From: Silicimonas sp963779765
GTDB taxonomy: Bacteria > Pseudomonadota > Alphaproteobacteria > Rhodobacterales > Rhodobacteraceae
DNA length: 64,000 nt
Reading direction: 5' to 3'
Assembly (NCBI GenBank): GCA_963779765.1
Contig: CAVZZP010000004.1
Span: 248,001 to 312,000, forward strand
Positions 29,042 to 37,977 of this stretch are shown here, piece by piece (position 1 is the stretch's first letter; each line of letters begins with the position of its first letter). Both the position numbers and the translations under genes were made by a program. The notes beneath the pieces were generated by a model that was not told where the DNA came from, did no database searches, and worked only from the letters and a program-made list of their open reading frames with translations.

Positions 29042-30324
29042 TCGGCCGCCTCCAGCCGCAATGCCCCGCGGCGACGCAGCGGACGCGAGAACAGGGCCGC
29101 CAGATCACCCGCCTGTTCGTAGAAATGCACCGGGGTGAACACCAGTTCGATCGCCCACTTGGTCGCGAGACCCTCCGCCTCCAGAGGATTTGCCAGACCC
29201 AGCCCGCAGACGGTCAGGTCCGGTCGGGCGGCGCGGCAGCGGTCCAGTTGCAGGTCGACATCCTGACCTTCGGCCAAGGTCGGACCAGCGGGCAGCAGGT
29301 CCAGATCGGGGCCGACGATGGTCTTGTGGATGAAAGGCGCGGACACCTCGATCGCGGTCATTCCGCACTCGCGGGTCAGGAAGCGGGCCAGCGGGATTTC
29401 CAACTGGCTGTCCGGGAAGAAGAAGACGGATTTGCCGTTCAGCCCCTCGGCCGCCTGCGACACCGCGCGGCGGGCGCGGTCGCGCGGCGCTTCGGTCACA
29501 GCGTCGAACGTCTCGACGTCAACGCCGAACTCCTGCGCCACGGCGCGAAGCCAGGCGGTCGTGCCCTCTTCCCCGAACGGAAACGGCGCCGCGATGTGAC
29601 GCGCGCCGCGCCTTTCGAGGGCGGCATGGGTGGCCCCGAGGAACGGTTGGGTCAAGGCGAAGACCGTGTTCGGACCGACGCCCAAGTCATTGCCGACATG
29701 CCGCGCGGGAAGGACTCGCACCGGTTCGATTCCCATCGCGGCCAGCAACGAGAGAGCCTGGTCCTCGACCACGTCGGGAAGGGCGCCGACCAGAAGAAGC
29801 TGGCGCATGTCCGTATCGGGAAGGGCAGGGACCATCGAGGCAAGACAGGCGTCCTCGCCCTCGGTGAAGGTCGTCTCGATGCCGGAACCCGAGTAGTTGA
29901 GTACGCGGACGCGCGGCGCATACTTCGCCGACAGACGTTCCGCGGCGCGCGACAAATCCAGCTTGATGACCTCGGAGGGGCAGGAGCCTACGAGGAAAAG
30001 CTGTCGGATGTCGGGGCGGCGCGAGAGCAGGCGGTCGACCTCGCGCTCCAGTTCCGCCTGAGCGTCCGCGAGACCGGCGAGGTCGGTTTCCTCGAGGATC
30101 GCCGTGCCGAACCGGGGCTCGGCAAAGATCATCACGCCAGCGGCTGATTGCAGCAGGTGAGCGCAGGTGCGGCTGCCCACGACGAGAAAGAAGGCGTCCT
30201 GCATCTTGCGGTGCAGCCAGATGATGCCGGTCAGACCGCAGAACACCTCGTGCTGGCCTCGCTGGCGCAGGATCGGCGCGTCGCGGCATCCGGCGTCCGG
30301 GGCATGGCGGTCCTGGCGCGTCAT
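29038..30324 (-). CDS. bchN: light-independent protochlorophyllide reductase subunit BchN
   Basis: NifD-like partner of BchB in DPOR. 428 residues. The three expected cluster cysteines are at about 13 (AGCRD), 29 (VFCGLTG) and 54 (SRTCAHLL). Start chosen at the ATG overlapping the bchF stop; the open frame further upstream is inside bchF. Confidence 0.96.
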   Translation of the reverse strand: MTRQDRHAPDAGCRDAPILRQRGQHEVFCGLTGIIWLHRKMQDAFFLVVGSRTCAHLLQSAAGVMIFAEPRFGTAILEETDLAGLADAQAELEREVDRLLSRRPDIRQLFLVGSCPSEVIKLDLSRAAERLSAKYAPRVRVLNYSGSGIETTFTEGEDACLASMVPALPDTDMRQLLLVGALPDVVEDQALSLLAAMGIEPVRVLPARHVGNDLGVGPNTVFALTQPFLGATHAALERRGARHIAAPFPFGEEGTTAWLRAVAQEFGVDVETFDAVTEAPRDRARRAVSQAAEGLNGKSVFFFPDSQLEIPLARFLTRECGMTAIEVSAPFIHKTIVGPDLDLLPAGPTLAEGQDVDLQLDRCRAARPDLTVCGLGLANPLEAEGLATKWAIELVFTPVHFYEQAGDLAALFSRPLRRRGALRLEAAE

Positions 30325-30809
30325 GACGCGGCCTGGGACTGCAGCCGGGCCATCCGCAACTTGAGCAGGAACTGGCCAGCGTTGATGACGTAGGCAGCGT
30401 AGGCCGACAGCGCCAGGACCATCAGCCCGGCAGGAGACAGCGCGCCGGTGAACAGCGCCCAGAGATAGGCGGTGTGCAGGCCGATGACCGCGAAGCTGAA
30501 CACGTCCTCCCAGAAGAACGCAGGAGCAAAGAGGTACTGGCCGAAAACGACCTTCTCCCAGATCGCGCCGGTAACCATGATGAGGTACAGGACGCCCGTC
30601 TTCACAACGATCGAAAGAGTCGCCGCCTCGTAGCCTTCGCCGGACAGCAGGAAGCGCAGAACCAGGACGAGCGACACCAGGAAGACGACGAACTGCGCGG
30701 GGGCGAGGATTGCCTGAACCTTCGTCCATACGCTGGCATCGCGGCGCGATCGCTGGGCCTCGGTGTAGAGGCCGACACCTGTCTTCCGGTGGGTCGTGCT
30801 GTGCGTCAT
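30321..30809 (-). CDS. bchF: 3-vinyl (bacterio)chlorophyllide hydratase BchF
   Basis: Hydrates the 3-vinyl group to 3-hydroxyethyl, the substrate of BchC. About 162 residues with several membrane helices and the conserved GAIWEKVVFGQYLFAPAFFW and WEDVFSF blocks. I prefer the ATG at 30809 (MTHSTTHRKTG); a GTG at 30821 adds four residues. First gene of the bchFNBHLM-lhaA-puh run, behind a PpsR box. Confidence 0.93.
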   Translation of the reverse strand: MTHSTTHRKTGVGLYTEAQRSRRDASVWTKVQAILAPAQFVVFLVSLVLVLRFLLSGEGYEAATLSIVVKTGVLYLIMVTGAIWEKVVFGQYLFAPAFFWEDVFSFAVIGLHTAYLWALFTGALSPAGLMVLALSAYAAYVINAGQFLLKLRMARLQSQAAS

Positions 30810-30864
30810 CTTGGCCCTCACAGCGATTGTCTGTGCTTGGATGCTAGGGGTCGGTGGCGCAAAG

Positions 30865-30882
30865 TGTCAATCAAGATTTACA
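30865..30882. promoter_or_regulatory. PpsR operator upstream of bchF
   Basis: TGTcaatcaagatttACA, a TGT-N12-ACA palindrome 56 bases upstream of the bchF ATG. No second box lies within 10 bases; the next is 150 bases away (31032-31049). Confidence 0.78.
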
Positions 30883-31031
30883 CATTTTTCCGGATGATTT
30901 TGTTGCCTCTGGAATTTCGCAGGAGCTTAGCGTGTCCCCTCAGTGAACCTCGCAAGCCGCTGAAGGCGCGTGAGAACACAGGTGAAGTTCACCGACCTTC
31001 GACGCCAGCAAGTTGCGTTTCTTGGGTGCAG

Positions 31032-31072
31032 TGTAAACATGAATTGACATTGCGTCCGATCCGTGCAAACTC
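31032..31072 (+). promoter_or_regulatory. PpsR box with TTGACA promoter facing the ppsR side
   Basis: TGTaaacatgaattgACA at 31032-31049. Its 3' half forms TTGACA (31044-31049), 17 bases before AAACTC (31067-31072), a plausible sigma-70 promoter on the plus strand. It points at the unknown gene at 31144 and ppsR. Seen motif; activity and auto-regulation of ppsR are inference. Confidence 0.65.
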
Positions 31073-31143
31073 CTTCAAATCCGTGCCGAACCCGTAACAC
31101 CGCCAGCAATGGCGCTATCCACTGTGTCCAAAAGGAGGGGCCA

Positions 31144-31362
31144 ATGGATAAGACCGTTTATTTCGACGGATCTGATTTGCGGGCGCTACGGCAACCCGGC
31201 ATCCGCGTTCCGGCGGTGACCGCATCGCGACCGGCCAGCCCCCATTGCGAGATCGCAACTTCTCTAGACCGAAGGGTCCGAAGTCTGGCTGGCGGGCGCG
31301 CCTTCTTTTATCCGGCCCGCTGCGCCTGCATGGCAGTTGCAGCGACGTGGCCATCGGTATGA
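31144..31362 (+). CDS. unrecognised gene between bchF and ppsR, possibly frame-broken
   Basis: I do not recognise the product. ATG at 31144 follows a very strong ribosome site (AAAGGAGGGG) and a PpsR box/promoter ~95 bases upstream. The protein starts MDKTVYFDGSDLRALRQPGI and reads well for ~50 residues (SPHCEIATSLDRRVRSLAGG), then becomes odd and stops at 31362. The same frame later reads NGHKTLEKVIVYDWPVSERS up to a TGA at 31549-31551. Two compensating indels between ~31290 and ~31440 would give one 135-residue protein; other frames there (for example DVAIGMTRDGPGELVALRGK) also look protein-like. From 31552 to ppsR I see no gene. Confidence 0.5.
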   Translation: MDKTVYFDGSDLRALRQPGIRVPAVTASRPASPHCEIATSLDRRVRSLAGGRAFFYPARCACMAVAATWPSV

Positions 31363-31685
31363 CGCGCGACGGGCCGGGCGAACTCGTTGCGCTGCGCGGG
31401 AAGGGGGTCTTCGGCCCGTTGCCAGCCACGGGCGATACCCTTGAACGGTCACAAGACCCTGGAAAAAGTCATCGTGTACGATTGGCCCGTGTCGGAGCGA
31501 TCGCCTTTGGCGGACGGCCGGCGGGAGGATCGGCGACGGTTGCAAAGTTGACAGATGCGGCTCATGTCGTGAGAACGGCTCGCGGAGCCGAGAAACAAAG
31601 TGGTCTTTCGACGGTTGAAACCGGGTTGAGCTTCGAGAGATTTGACAGACGGGCGCGTACGAAAGTTCGTTGCGAGGAGTAGGAC

Positions 31686-33116
31686 GTGACACGACAGGGC
31701 CCGAATTTGCATCCGAAGATCGCCGGTGTCCTGCCCGAAAGCGCAAGCATTGCGAACCTCTTCGAGCAGGCCGCCGATATCGCCGTCCATGTCGACGCCA
31801 AGGGCGTCGTGACAGGGATCTCGGTCAATCCGGACAGCCCGTCCATCGGCCGTCTGGACCATTGGGTCGGCCGCGCGTTCGTCGATTTCCTGACCGAAGA
31901 GAGCAAGGGCAAGTTCACCAAGCGGCAGCATGACATGCGGGCCGATCCGGACCTCGTGCCGCGACCGCTGGAGCTCAACCATTTCGACAACGCGACATGG
32001 GAGGTTCCGGTCCGGTACACGCTGCACCGCGTCGGCGGGAGTGACTCCCTGCTGCTGTTGGGCCGGGATATGCAGCCCATCGCCGAAGTTCAGCAGCGAC
32101 TCGTAAAGGAGCAGATGGCGCGCGAGCGCGATCAGCAGAAGCTGCGAGGCGAGACCACGTTCTACCGCGTCGTACTGGAGGCGTCAGAGACGCCGATGAT
32201 CGTCGTCGAACCTCAGAAGGGGCGTATACGGGATCTGAACAGCGCAGCGGCGTCTCTGTTGGGCAGCAGCGTCGATGCGCTGTCCGGCGGATCCCTGTCA
32301 CAGACGTTCGAGGGCCGACGGCCGGGCGAATTCATGGAAAGCCTGCAGTCCGCCGCCGGTGCCGAAGAGGCATCGGGAGTCGAGGCCGTGGCGCGGCGCA
32401 ATGGCCAGGTGATAACTGTCTTCCCCGAGACATTCCGCGCAGCGGGAGACCTTTACATGTTGTGCCGCCTCGTCGTCGCAGAAGAGGTTGACGGGGCCGA
32501 CCCAGAGATCGTGCACTCGCTGTCGGCCTTGTTTGCCGCTACGAGCGATGCCGTCGTGCTGACCGACACCCAAGGCAATATACGCGAAGCCAACGAAGCG
32601 TTCCTCATCCTCGCCGATGCCGCGCAACTGCGCGATGTGCGGGGCAAGTGGCTGGGCGACTTCCTCGTTCGCGGCAGTATCGACCTGAAGCTGATCCTGG
32701 ACGGCGCTGCACGACAGGGTCGGCTGCGCGGTTATTCTGCGCAGATCGCCAGCATCAACGGCACCCGGTCCAGCGTCGACATATCGGTGGCGCGCTTGAT
32801 CGAGCGTGGAGGCGATTTGGGCTACGGTTTCATTCTGCGCGAGGCGACGCCGGCGGACACGACGAACGCGGTGGCGAGCGCGGCCTCGGTTAGCGAGGAA
32901 AACATGAAGAACGTCATGGATCTCGTTGGCACGGCGTCTCTTAAGGACCTGGTGTCGGCCACCTCCGACGTGATCGAGAAGATTTGCATCGAGACGGCCG
33001 TGCAGCTTACCGGAAATAACCGTGTGGCTGCCGCTGAGATGCTTGGGCTGTCTCGTCAGAGCCTTTACGTGAAGCTGCGAAAGCACGGCATGCACACTCC
33101 GGGTTCCGATAGCTGA
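31686..33116 (+). CDS. ppsR: PpsR/CrtJ, redox- and light-responsive repressor of photosynthesis genes
   Basis: 476 residues from a GTG start preceded by GAGGAGTAGGAC. N-terminal PAS-like domain (~25-130), linker helix (VQQRLVKEQMARERDQ), two PAS domains (~155-265 and ~280-390), and a Fis-type helix-turn-helix (NNRVAAAEMLGLSRQSLYVKLR) at the C-terminus. Two cysteines sit where redox-active ones are known in Rhodobacter: C260 (LYMLCRLV) in the second PAS region and C434 (EKICIETAV) beside the HTH. It binds the TGT-N12-ACA boxes annotated here and is antagonised by AppA/PpaA-type partners. First clear gene of the ppsR-bchG-bch2-bchP-idi direction. Confidence 0.95.
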   Translation: MTRQGPNLHPKIAGVLPESASIANLFEQAADIAVHVDAKGVVTGISVNPDSPSIGRLDHWVGRAFVDFLTEESKGKFTKRQHDMRADPDLVPRPLELNHFDNATWEVPVRYTLHRVGGSDSLLLLGRDMQPIAEVQQRLVKEQMARERDQQKLRGETTFYRVVLEASETPMIVVEPQKGRIRDLNSAAASLLGSSVDALSGGSLSQTFEGRRPGEFMESLQSAAGAEEASGVEAVARRNGQVITVFPETFRAAGDLYMLCRLVVAEEVDGADPEIVHSLSALFAATSDAVVLTDTQGNIREANEAFLILADAAQLRDVRGKWLGDFLVRGSIDLKLILDGAARQGRLRGYSAQIASINGTRSSVDISVARLIERGGDLGYGFILREATPADTTNAVASAASVSEENMKNVMDLVGTASLKDLVSATSDVIEKICIETAVQLTGNNRVAAAEMLGLSRQSLYVKLRKHGMHTPGSDS

Positions 33117-33161
33117 CGCCAGTCGCGTCGGGACGCAGAAAAGCCTTTCCAGACTCCGGAT

Positions 33162-33204
33162 TGTATAGTTTAGTTGACACTATGAGTGTCATTCAATTCA
33201 TACA
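33162..33204. promoter_or_regulatory. tandem PpsR operators overlapping the bchG start
   Basis: Boxes TGTatagtttagttgACA (33162-33179) and TGTcattcaattcatACA (33187-33204), 7 bases apart. The second lies within codons 2-8 of bchG if translation starts at 33182. A TTGACA (33174-33179) is embedded in the first. No Shine-Dalgarno sequence is visible before the ATG. Confidence 0.82.
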
Positions 33205-34087
33205 TCCGAGGCCGGACCTGCCGCAGCCGCGTGCCGTCCTCACTCTGATAAAGCCGATCACCTGGTTTCCCCCGATCTGGGCCTACCTGTGCGGTGTCGT
33301 CGCCTCGGGCGTGCCCGTGCTTTCCGCACCTTCGCAGGTCCTGTTGGGTATGGTTCTGGCTGGGCCGGTGGTCTGCGGAATGAGCCAGGCTGCGAACGAT
33401 TGGTGCGACCGGCATGTCGATGCGATCAACGAGCCGGCCCGCCCCATCCCCTCGGGAGCGATCCCGGGTCGATGGGGACTGTGGATCGCTCTGGCGATGA
33501 GCGTCCTGGCTCTTGTGCTGGGATCGGCGTTGGGGCCCTGGGGCTTTGGTGCGACGGTGTTCGGCGTCGTGGCGGCCTGGGCTTATTCGGCAGAGCCTGT
33601 CCGACTGAAACGGTCCGGCATCTTCGGACCGGGCCTGGTGGGCCTGTGCTACGAAGGGTTGCCCTGGTTCACGGGTGCGGCGGTCCTGTCGGCCGGCGCG
33701 CCAGCGTGGCCGGTCGTGATGCTGGCGTTGCTCTACGCGCTGGGCGCACATGGAATCATGACCTTGAACGATTTCAAGGCACTGGAAGGCGACCGGCAGA
33801 CCGGCGTGCGCTCGCTGCCGGTCACTTTGGGGCCGGAGCGTGCGGCGCGGGTGGCCTGCTGGGTCATGGTGCTGCCGCAACTGGCGGTCGTGGCGCTGCT
33901 ACTTGCATGGGGACAGCCCTGGCATGCGGCGGTCATCGCGGCGCTTGTCCTGCTGCAGCTCCGCGCGATGCGGGTGCTGCTGTCCGATCCCCGCGGCCGT
34001 GCGCCTTGGTACAACGCGAACGGGGTCACGCTCTATGTCGGCGGCATGATGGTCGCCGCCTTCGCCTTGCGTGGAATGGTGGGCTGA
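33182..34087 (+). CDS. bchG: bacteriochlorophyll synthase BchG
   Basis: UbiA-family membrane prenyltransferase esterifying bacteriochlorophyllide a with GGPP or phytyl-PP. 301 residues with about eight helices; the first Asp motif NDWCDRHVDAINEPARPIPS and the second NDFKALEGDRQTGVRSLPVT bind Mg-diphosphate. ATG at 33182 gives the family-like MSVIQFIHPRPDLPQPRAVL. The start lacks a ribosome site and is overlapped by PpsR boxes. Confidence 0.93.
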   Translation: MSVIQFIHPRPDLPQPRAVLTLIKPITWFPPIWAYLCGVVASGVPVLSAPSQVLLGMVLAGPVVCGMSQAANDWCDRHVDAINEPARPIPSGAIPGRWGLWIALAMSVLALVLGSALGPWGFGATVFGVVAAWAYSAEPVRLKRSGIFGPGLVGLCYEGLPWFTGAAVLSAGAPAWPVVMLALLYALGAHGIMTLNDFKALEGDRQTGVRSLPVTLGPERAARVACWVMVLPQLAVVALLLAWGQPWHAAVIAALVLLQLRAMRVLLSDPRGRAPWYNANGVTLYVGGMMVAAFALRGMVG

Positions 34088-34088
34088 G

Positions 34089-35369
34089 ATGGCGGGCTGG
34101 ATCACGATCGTTCGGCTGGGACTCGTTCAGTTGGCATTGGGCGCCATCGTGGTTCTGACCACGTCGACGCTCAACAGGCTCATGGTGGTCGAGATGGCGT
34201 TGCCGGCGGTCCTGCCGGGGGCGTTGGTGGCGCTTCATTACGGGATCCAGGTGACGCGGCCGAACTGGGGCTTCCTGTCGGATATCGGCGGACGGCGAAC
34301 GGTGTGGATCGTCGGCGGCATGGCGGCTTTGGGGCTGGGAGCCTATGGCGCGGCTCTCGGGGTAGTGCTGTTCGAGACGTCTTTCTCTCTGGCACTTGGA
34401 CTGTCGGTGTTCGCCTATGCGCTTATCGGTTTGGGTGTCGGAGCATCCGGGACGTCGCTGCTGGCCCTGCTGGCCGCGGCCGTGCCGCCCGAGCGCCGGG
34501 CTGCCGCCGCGACGATCACATGGCTGATGATGATCGCAGGAATTGCGCTGACGGCAGCGACGGTGGGGGCGTTCATCGACCCGTACACGCCAGCGCGGCT
34601 GTTGCAGGTCGTGGCGGTCGTGACAGTCGGGGCTGTCGTCGTCACGGCCTTGGCCGTGCGCGGGATCGAGGGTCGAGTGAAGCTCCAGCCGCAACGCGAG
34701 GCGGCGCCCGCGTTTCGCGAGGGGCTGCGAGAGGTCTGGAGCGAACCGGAGGCCCGGAACTTCACGCTTTTCGTCTTCCTGTCGATGACCGCCTATTTCA
34801 TGCAGGAACTCATCCTTGAGCCTTACGCGGGCCTCGTCTTCGGATTCACGCCGGGTCAATCGACCCAGTTGTCCGGGGCTCAGAACGGAGGAGTGTTCCT
34901 GGGAATGCTGACCGTGGGCGTCGCGTCCACGGGCCTGAAGATGGGCAGCCTTAGATCCTGGGCGATTTCCGGCTGCCTCGGCTCTGCCGCGAGCCTTGCG
35001 GCAATCGCCATGCTGGGGACGTCAGGCGGATCGGGGCTGCTGCCTGCCGTGGTGACGCTGGGCTTCTTCAACGGGATGTTCGCCGTGGCTGCAATCGCCT
35101 CGATGATGGCGATGGCCGGTCGCGGTCGGGCAGGCCGTGAGGGAACGCGCATGGGTCTTTGGGGCGCGGCGCAGGCAATCGCGGCAGGCTTTGGCGGCCT
35201 GTTGGGCGCGGGGGCGGTCGATCTGGCGCGGGGCGTGATGGCGGACGCGCCGGCGTTCGGAGCGGTCTTCCTTGGCGAGGCGCTTCTCTTCGCGGCGACG
35301 GCGGTTATGGCGCTGCGCGTGATGGGCGCGGCGCAACCGAGATTCGAAACTCTGGTTCCGGGGGAATGA
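34089..35369 (+). CDS. BCD/PucC-family membrane protein ('bch2')
   Basis: 426 residues, about 12 transmembrane helices, same superfamily as LhaA. Conserved between bchG and bchP in purple bacteria and historically called the 44.5-kDa bacteriochlorophyll synthase subunit; a role in pigment or LH assembly is inferred from PucC/LhaA. Seen: TSTLNRLMVVEMALPAVLPG in helix 1 and SMTAYFMQELILEPYAGLVF mid-protein. Starts 1 base after bchG; its stop overlaps bchP. Confidence 0.9.
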   Translation: MAGWITIVRLGLVQLALGAIVVLTTSTLNRLMVVEMALPAVLPGALVALHYGIQVTRPNWGFLSDIGGRRTVWIVGGMAALGLGAYGAALGVVLFETSFSLALGLSVFAYALIGLGVGASGTSLLALLAAAVPPERRAAAATITWLMMIAGIALTAATVGAFIDPYTPARLLQVVAVVTVGAVVVTALAVRGIEGRVKLQPQREAAPAFREGLREVWSEPEARNFTLFVFLSMTAYFMQELILEPYAGLVFGFTPGQSTQLSGAQNGGVFLGMLTVGVASTGLKMGSLRSWAISGCLGSAASLAAIAMLGTSGGSGLLPAVVTLGFFNGMFAVAAIASMMAMAGRGRAGREGTRMGLWGAAQAIAAGFGGLLGAGAVDLARGVMADAPAFGAVFLGEALLFAATAVMALRVMGAAQPRFETLVPGE

Positions 35370-36544
35370 GAATGTACGATGTCGTCGTTGTCGGGGGAGG
35401 ACCGGCAGGCACTACTGCCGCAGAGGATCTTGCCCGTACGGGCTACCGGGTTGCGCTGCTGGATCGGGCTGGACGGATCAAGCCTTGCGGCGGAGCCATC
35501 CCGCCGCGCTTGCTTGCCGATTTCGCAATTCCATCAGACCAACTCGTCGCACGGGTCCAGACGGCCCGGATGATCTCTCCTACAGGACGGAAGGTGGACA
35601 TCCCCATCGAGGACGGCTTCGTCGGAATGGTCGATCGCGAACATTTCGACGCGTTCCTTCGGGAGCGGGCAGTATCGGCGGGCGCCCACCTCCATACCGG
35701 AACTTACCTGCGGATCGAGCGCGGCACCCGACCTGTCGTCATCTATCGCGATCGGACTTCGGGCAAGGAAGCGCGTCTCTCGACGCGGCTTGTCATCGGG
35801 GCGGACGGCGCTCGGTCGCGGGTTGCCCGCGACGAGGTGCCGGGCGGCGACGACATTCCCTACGTGATCGCCTATCACGAGATCATAGCGTCGCCGAATG
35901 GTGGCGAATATCATCCCGACCGCTGCGAGGTGATCTATGACGGGCGAATTTCAGAGGACTTCTACGGCTGGGTCTTTCCCCACGGTGCGCGCGCAAGCGT
36001 CGGCATGGGCTCGATGGTCGACGGCGTCGACCTCAAGCGCGCGACGGCTGATCTGCGCGCGGCGCGCGGCCTGACCGACTGCGTCACGATCCGGCGCGAA
36101 GGCGCACCCATTCCGCTGAAGCCGCTGGATTGCTGGGACAACGGGCGGGACGTGGTACTTGCCGGCGACGCAGCGGGTGTTGTCGCGCCAAGCTCGGGCG
36201 AGGGGATTTATTACGCGATGGTCGGCGGCCGGGTCGCAGCCAGCGCGGCAGCGGCCTGCCTTGCGTCGGGACGCGCGCGAGATCTGCAACTGGCGCGGCG
36301 GCTGTTCATGCGCGAGCACAAGACCGTCTTCCGCGTCCTGGCGTCGATGCAGCGGGCCTACTACCGCTCGGACGAGAGGCGCGAGCGGTTCGTGTCCTTG
36401 TGCCACGACGTTGACGTGCAGCGCCTGACGTTCGAGGCCTACATGAACAAACGGCTCGTGCGAACCCGTCCCCTGGCGCACCTGAAGATCGGGCTGAAGA
36501 ACCTGGCGCATCTGACCGGGCTCGTCTCGGCCGAACACGTGTGA
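35366..36544 (+). CDS. bchP: geranylgeranyl reductase BchP
   Basis: FAD/NADPH enzyme reducing the geranylgeranyl tail to phytyl. 392 residues; N-terminal VVVGGGPAGTTAAEDLAR, then KPCGGAIPPRLL, and a second FAD motif DVVLAGDAAGVVAPSSGEGI. Start by ATGA overlap with the preceding gene (MRMYDVVVV); an ATG two codons later is equally possible. The stop overlaps idi (TGATG). Confidence 0.96.
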   Translation: MRMYDVVVVGGGPAGTTAAEDLARTGYRVALLDRAGRIKPCGGAIPPRLLADFAIPSDQLVARVQTARMISPTGRKVDIPIEDGFVGMVDREHFDAFLRERAVSAGAHLHTGTYLRIERGTRPVVIYRDRTSGKEARLSTRLVIGADGARSRVARDEVPGGDDIPYVIAYHEIIASPNGGEYHPDRCEVIYDGRISEDFYGWVFPHGARASVGMGSMVDGVDLKRATADLRAARGLTDCVTIRREGAPIPLKPLDCWDNGRDVVLAGDAAGVVAPSSGEGIYYAMVGGRVAASAAAACLASGRARDLQLARRLFMREHKTVFRVLASMQRAYYRSDERRERFVSLCHDVDVQRLTFEAYMNKRLVRTRPLAHLKIGLKNLAHLTGLVSAEHV

Positions 36545-37056
36545 TGACGGACATCCCCGCCTGGGTCGAGGGCCGGCTGCGGCCGGTCGACAAGCTGGAC
36601 GTGCATCGACGCGGACTGAGGCACAAGGCGATCTCGGTCTTCATACTGTGCGGGTCCGACACGCTGATTCAACGGCGGGCGCTCGGCAAGTATCACACGC
36701 CGGGCCTGTGGGCGAACGCCTGTTGCAGCCATCCGCATTGGGGCGAGACGGCACTGGCCTGCGCAGCGCGGCGGCTAGGCGAAGAGCTGGGCGTGACGGG
36801 CCTTCCGCTTGAGCACGCCAAGACCATCGAATACCGGGCCGATGTGGGTGACGGGCTGACCGAACATGAACTGGTCGATGTGTTCATAGTCAGGGTGGCG
36901 CAGCCAATCCAGCTGGCGCCAGACCCGGCGGAGGTGATGGAGACCGAATGGGTCGACATCGAGGAGTTGCGAGCGCGGGTTCGTCGCACGCCGTCCGCCT
37001 TTGCGCCTTGGCTGAGGATCTATCTGGAACGCGACGTCGTCCCCGCCATCGCCTGA
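36544..37056 (+). CDS. idi: isopentenyl-diphosphate delta-isomerase, type 1
   Basis: Interconverts IPP and DMAPP, the building blocks for GGPP. 170-residue Nudix-fold protein with the type-1 catalytic cysteine block LWANACCSHPHWGE and Glu-rich region LTEHELVDVFIV. Translationally coupled to bchP. Its 3' end overlaps the convergent ppaA by 37 bases. Confidence 0.93.
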   Translation: MTDIPAWVEGRLRPVDKLDVHRRGLRHKAISVFILCGSDTLIQRRALGKYHTPGLWANACCSHPHWGETALACAARRLGEELGVTGLPLEHAKTIEYRADVGDGLTEHELVDVFIVRVAQPIQLAPDPAEVMETEWVDIEELRARVRRTPSAFAPWLRIYLERDVVPAIA

Positions 37057-37977
37057 GGCACGGCGACCGGCATCAAGGATTGGCCGATTGCGTTCGGGCA
37101 AGTGTCCGGATCCTGCCGGTCAGACGCGTCTTGCCGGACCGGGCTGTCCAGGGACGCGATCTCGCGGTCCCAGATGGCAGCCATCTGTTCCTTCGCGTCC
37201 GCCATCTCGTCGGCAATGCCGTCCAGACCCATGAGGTCGAGGATCGGCCTGATCTCCTCGATGTCATGACCACAGACCATCACGGGAGCACGCGGCCGGC
37301 AGATGCGCAGCGCGGCCACAAGGCGTGACAGCGGCTCTATCGAGTGCCGGCCGCCAATGGATAGACCGATGATGCTTGTGGGTGACCGCTCGATCTCGGC
37401 CACGAGGTCGTCGTGATCCAGACCGGTACGCAGGGTGATATCCCAGCCGTCGTCCCGAAACAGGTCCGCTGCCATTTGAACACCTAGCGTATGCTGTTCG
37501 CCGGGAACCGAAGCGAAGAACACAGACATCCGATGCGACACGGCGGGCGGCGAGAAAAGGTGCCGCATCCCGCGCATGATCGCGAAGAGGCGGCCCGTGC
37601 CGACCGTCACTTCGACGAAGGTCGCACGATCCTCCAGCCACCACTCGCCCAGCATCCGGGCCGAAGCCGCAAGATACTTCATGTAGATCGCTTCCGCCGA
37701 GACGTGTTCGGCTCTCACGCCCAGGACGATCGCCGCCGCAGCGGTGTCATCGTCCGATATCAGCGCCGCGCAAAGGGTCTCGAGTTCTTCCGTGGTGGGA
37801 TTGTGGGCGACATGATCGTAGTTCCGGTTATGGGACGCCAGGCGCCTGATCACCTCGTGCGCAAGGTCTGCAACGAGCGCGGCGGGTAACTGGCTCTTGA
37901 GGCGCCTGATATTGGACAGGCTCTGTCTGTAGGGTTCGAATTGCAGGACTTCGGACGGACAAATCTTCTGCGAGCAC
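37020..37977 (-). CDS. ppaA: PpaA/AerR-type cobalamin-binding regulator (frame broken near 5' end)
   Basis: Photosynthesis regulator with a B12-binding domain; AerR/PpaA modulates CrtJ/PpsR in response to light through adenosylcobalamin. The domain shows the ligand-histidine block PGEQHTLGVQMAADLFRDDG, then GLSIGGRHSIEPL and VMVCGHDIEEI. Conventional reading starts at GTG 37853, but the same frame extends upstream through EVLQFEPYRQSLSNIRRLKS without a start. A GTG at 37977 behind GGGAGGAAG lies one base out of phase; one extra base near 37945-37960 reconciles them (span 3n+1), giving ~318 residues. Unlike Rhodobacter, it is not next to ppsR. Confidence 0.83.

Noticed and set aside
31245..31682. 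145-codon open frame ending just before ppsR
   Set aside because: Parts look protein-like, but no ribosome site, no family; may be a piece of the broken gene starting at 31144 rather than a gene of its own.
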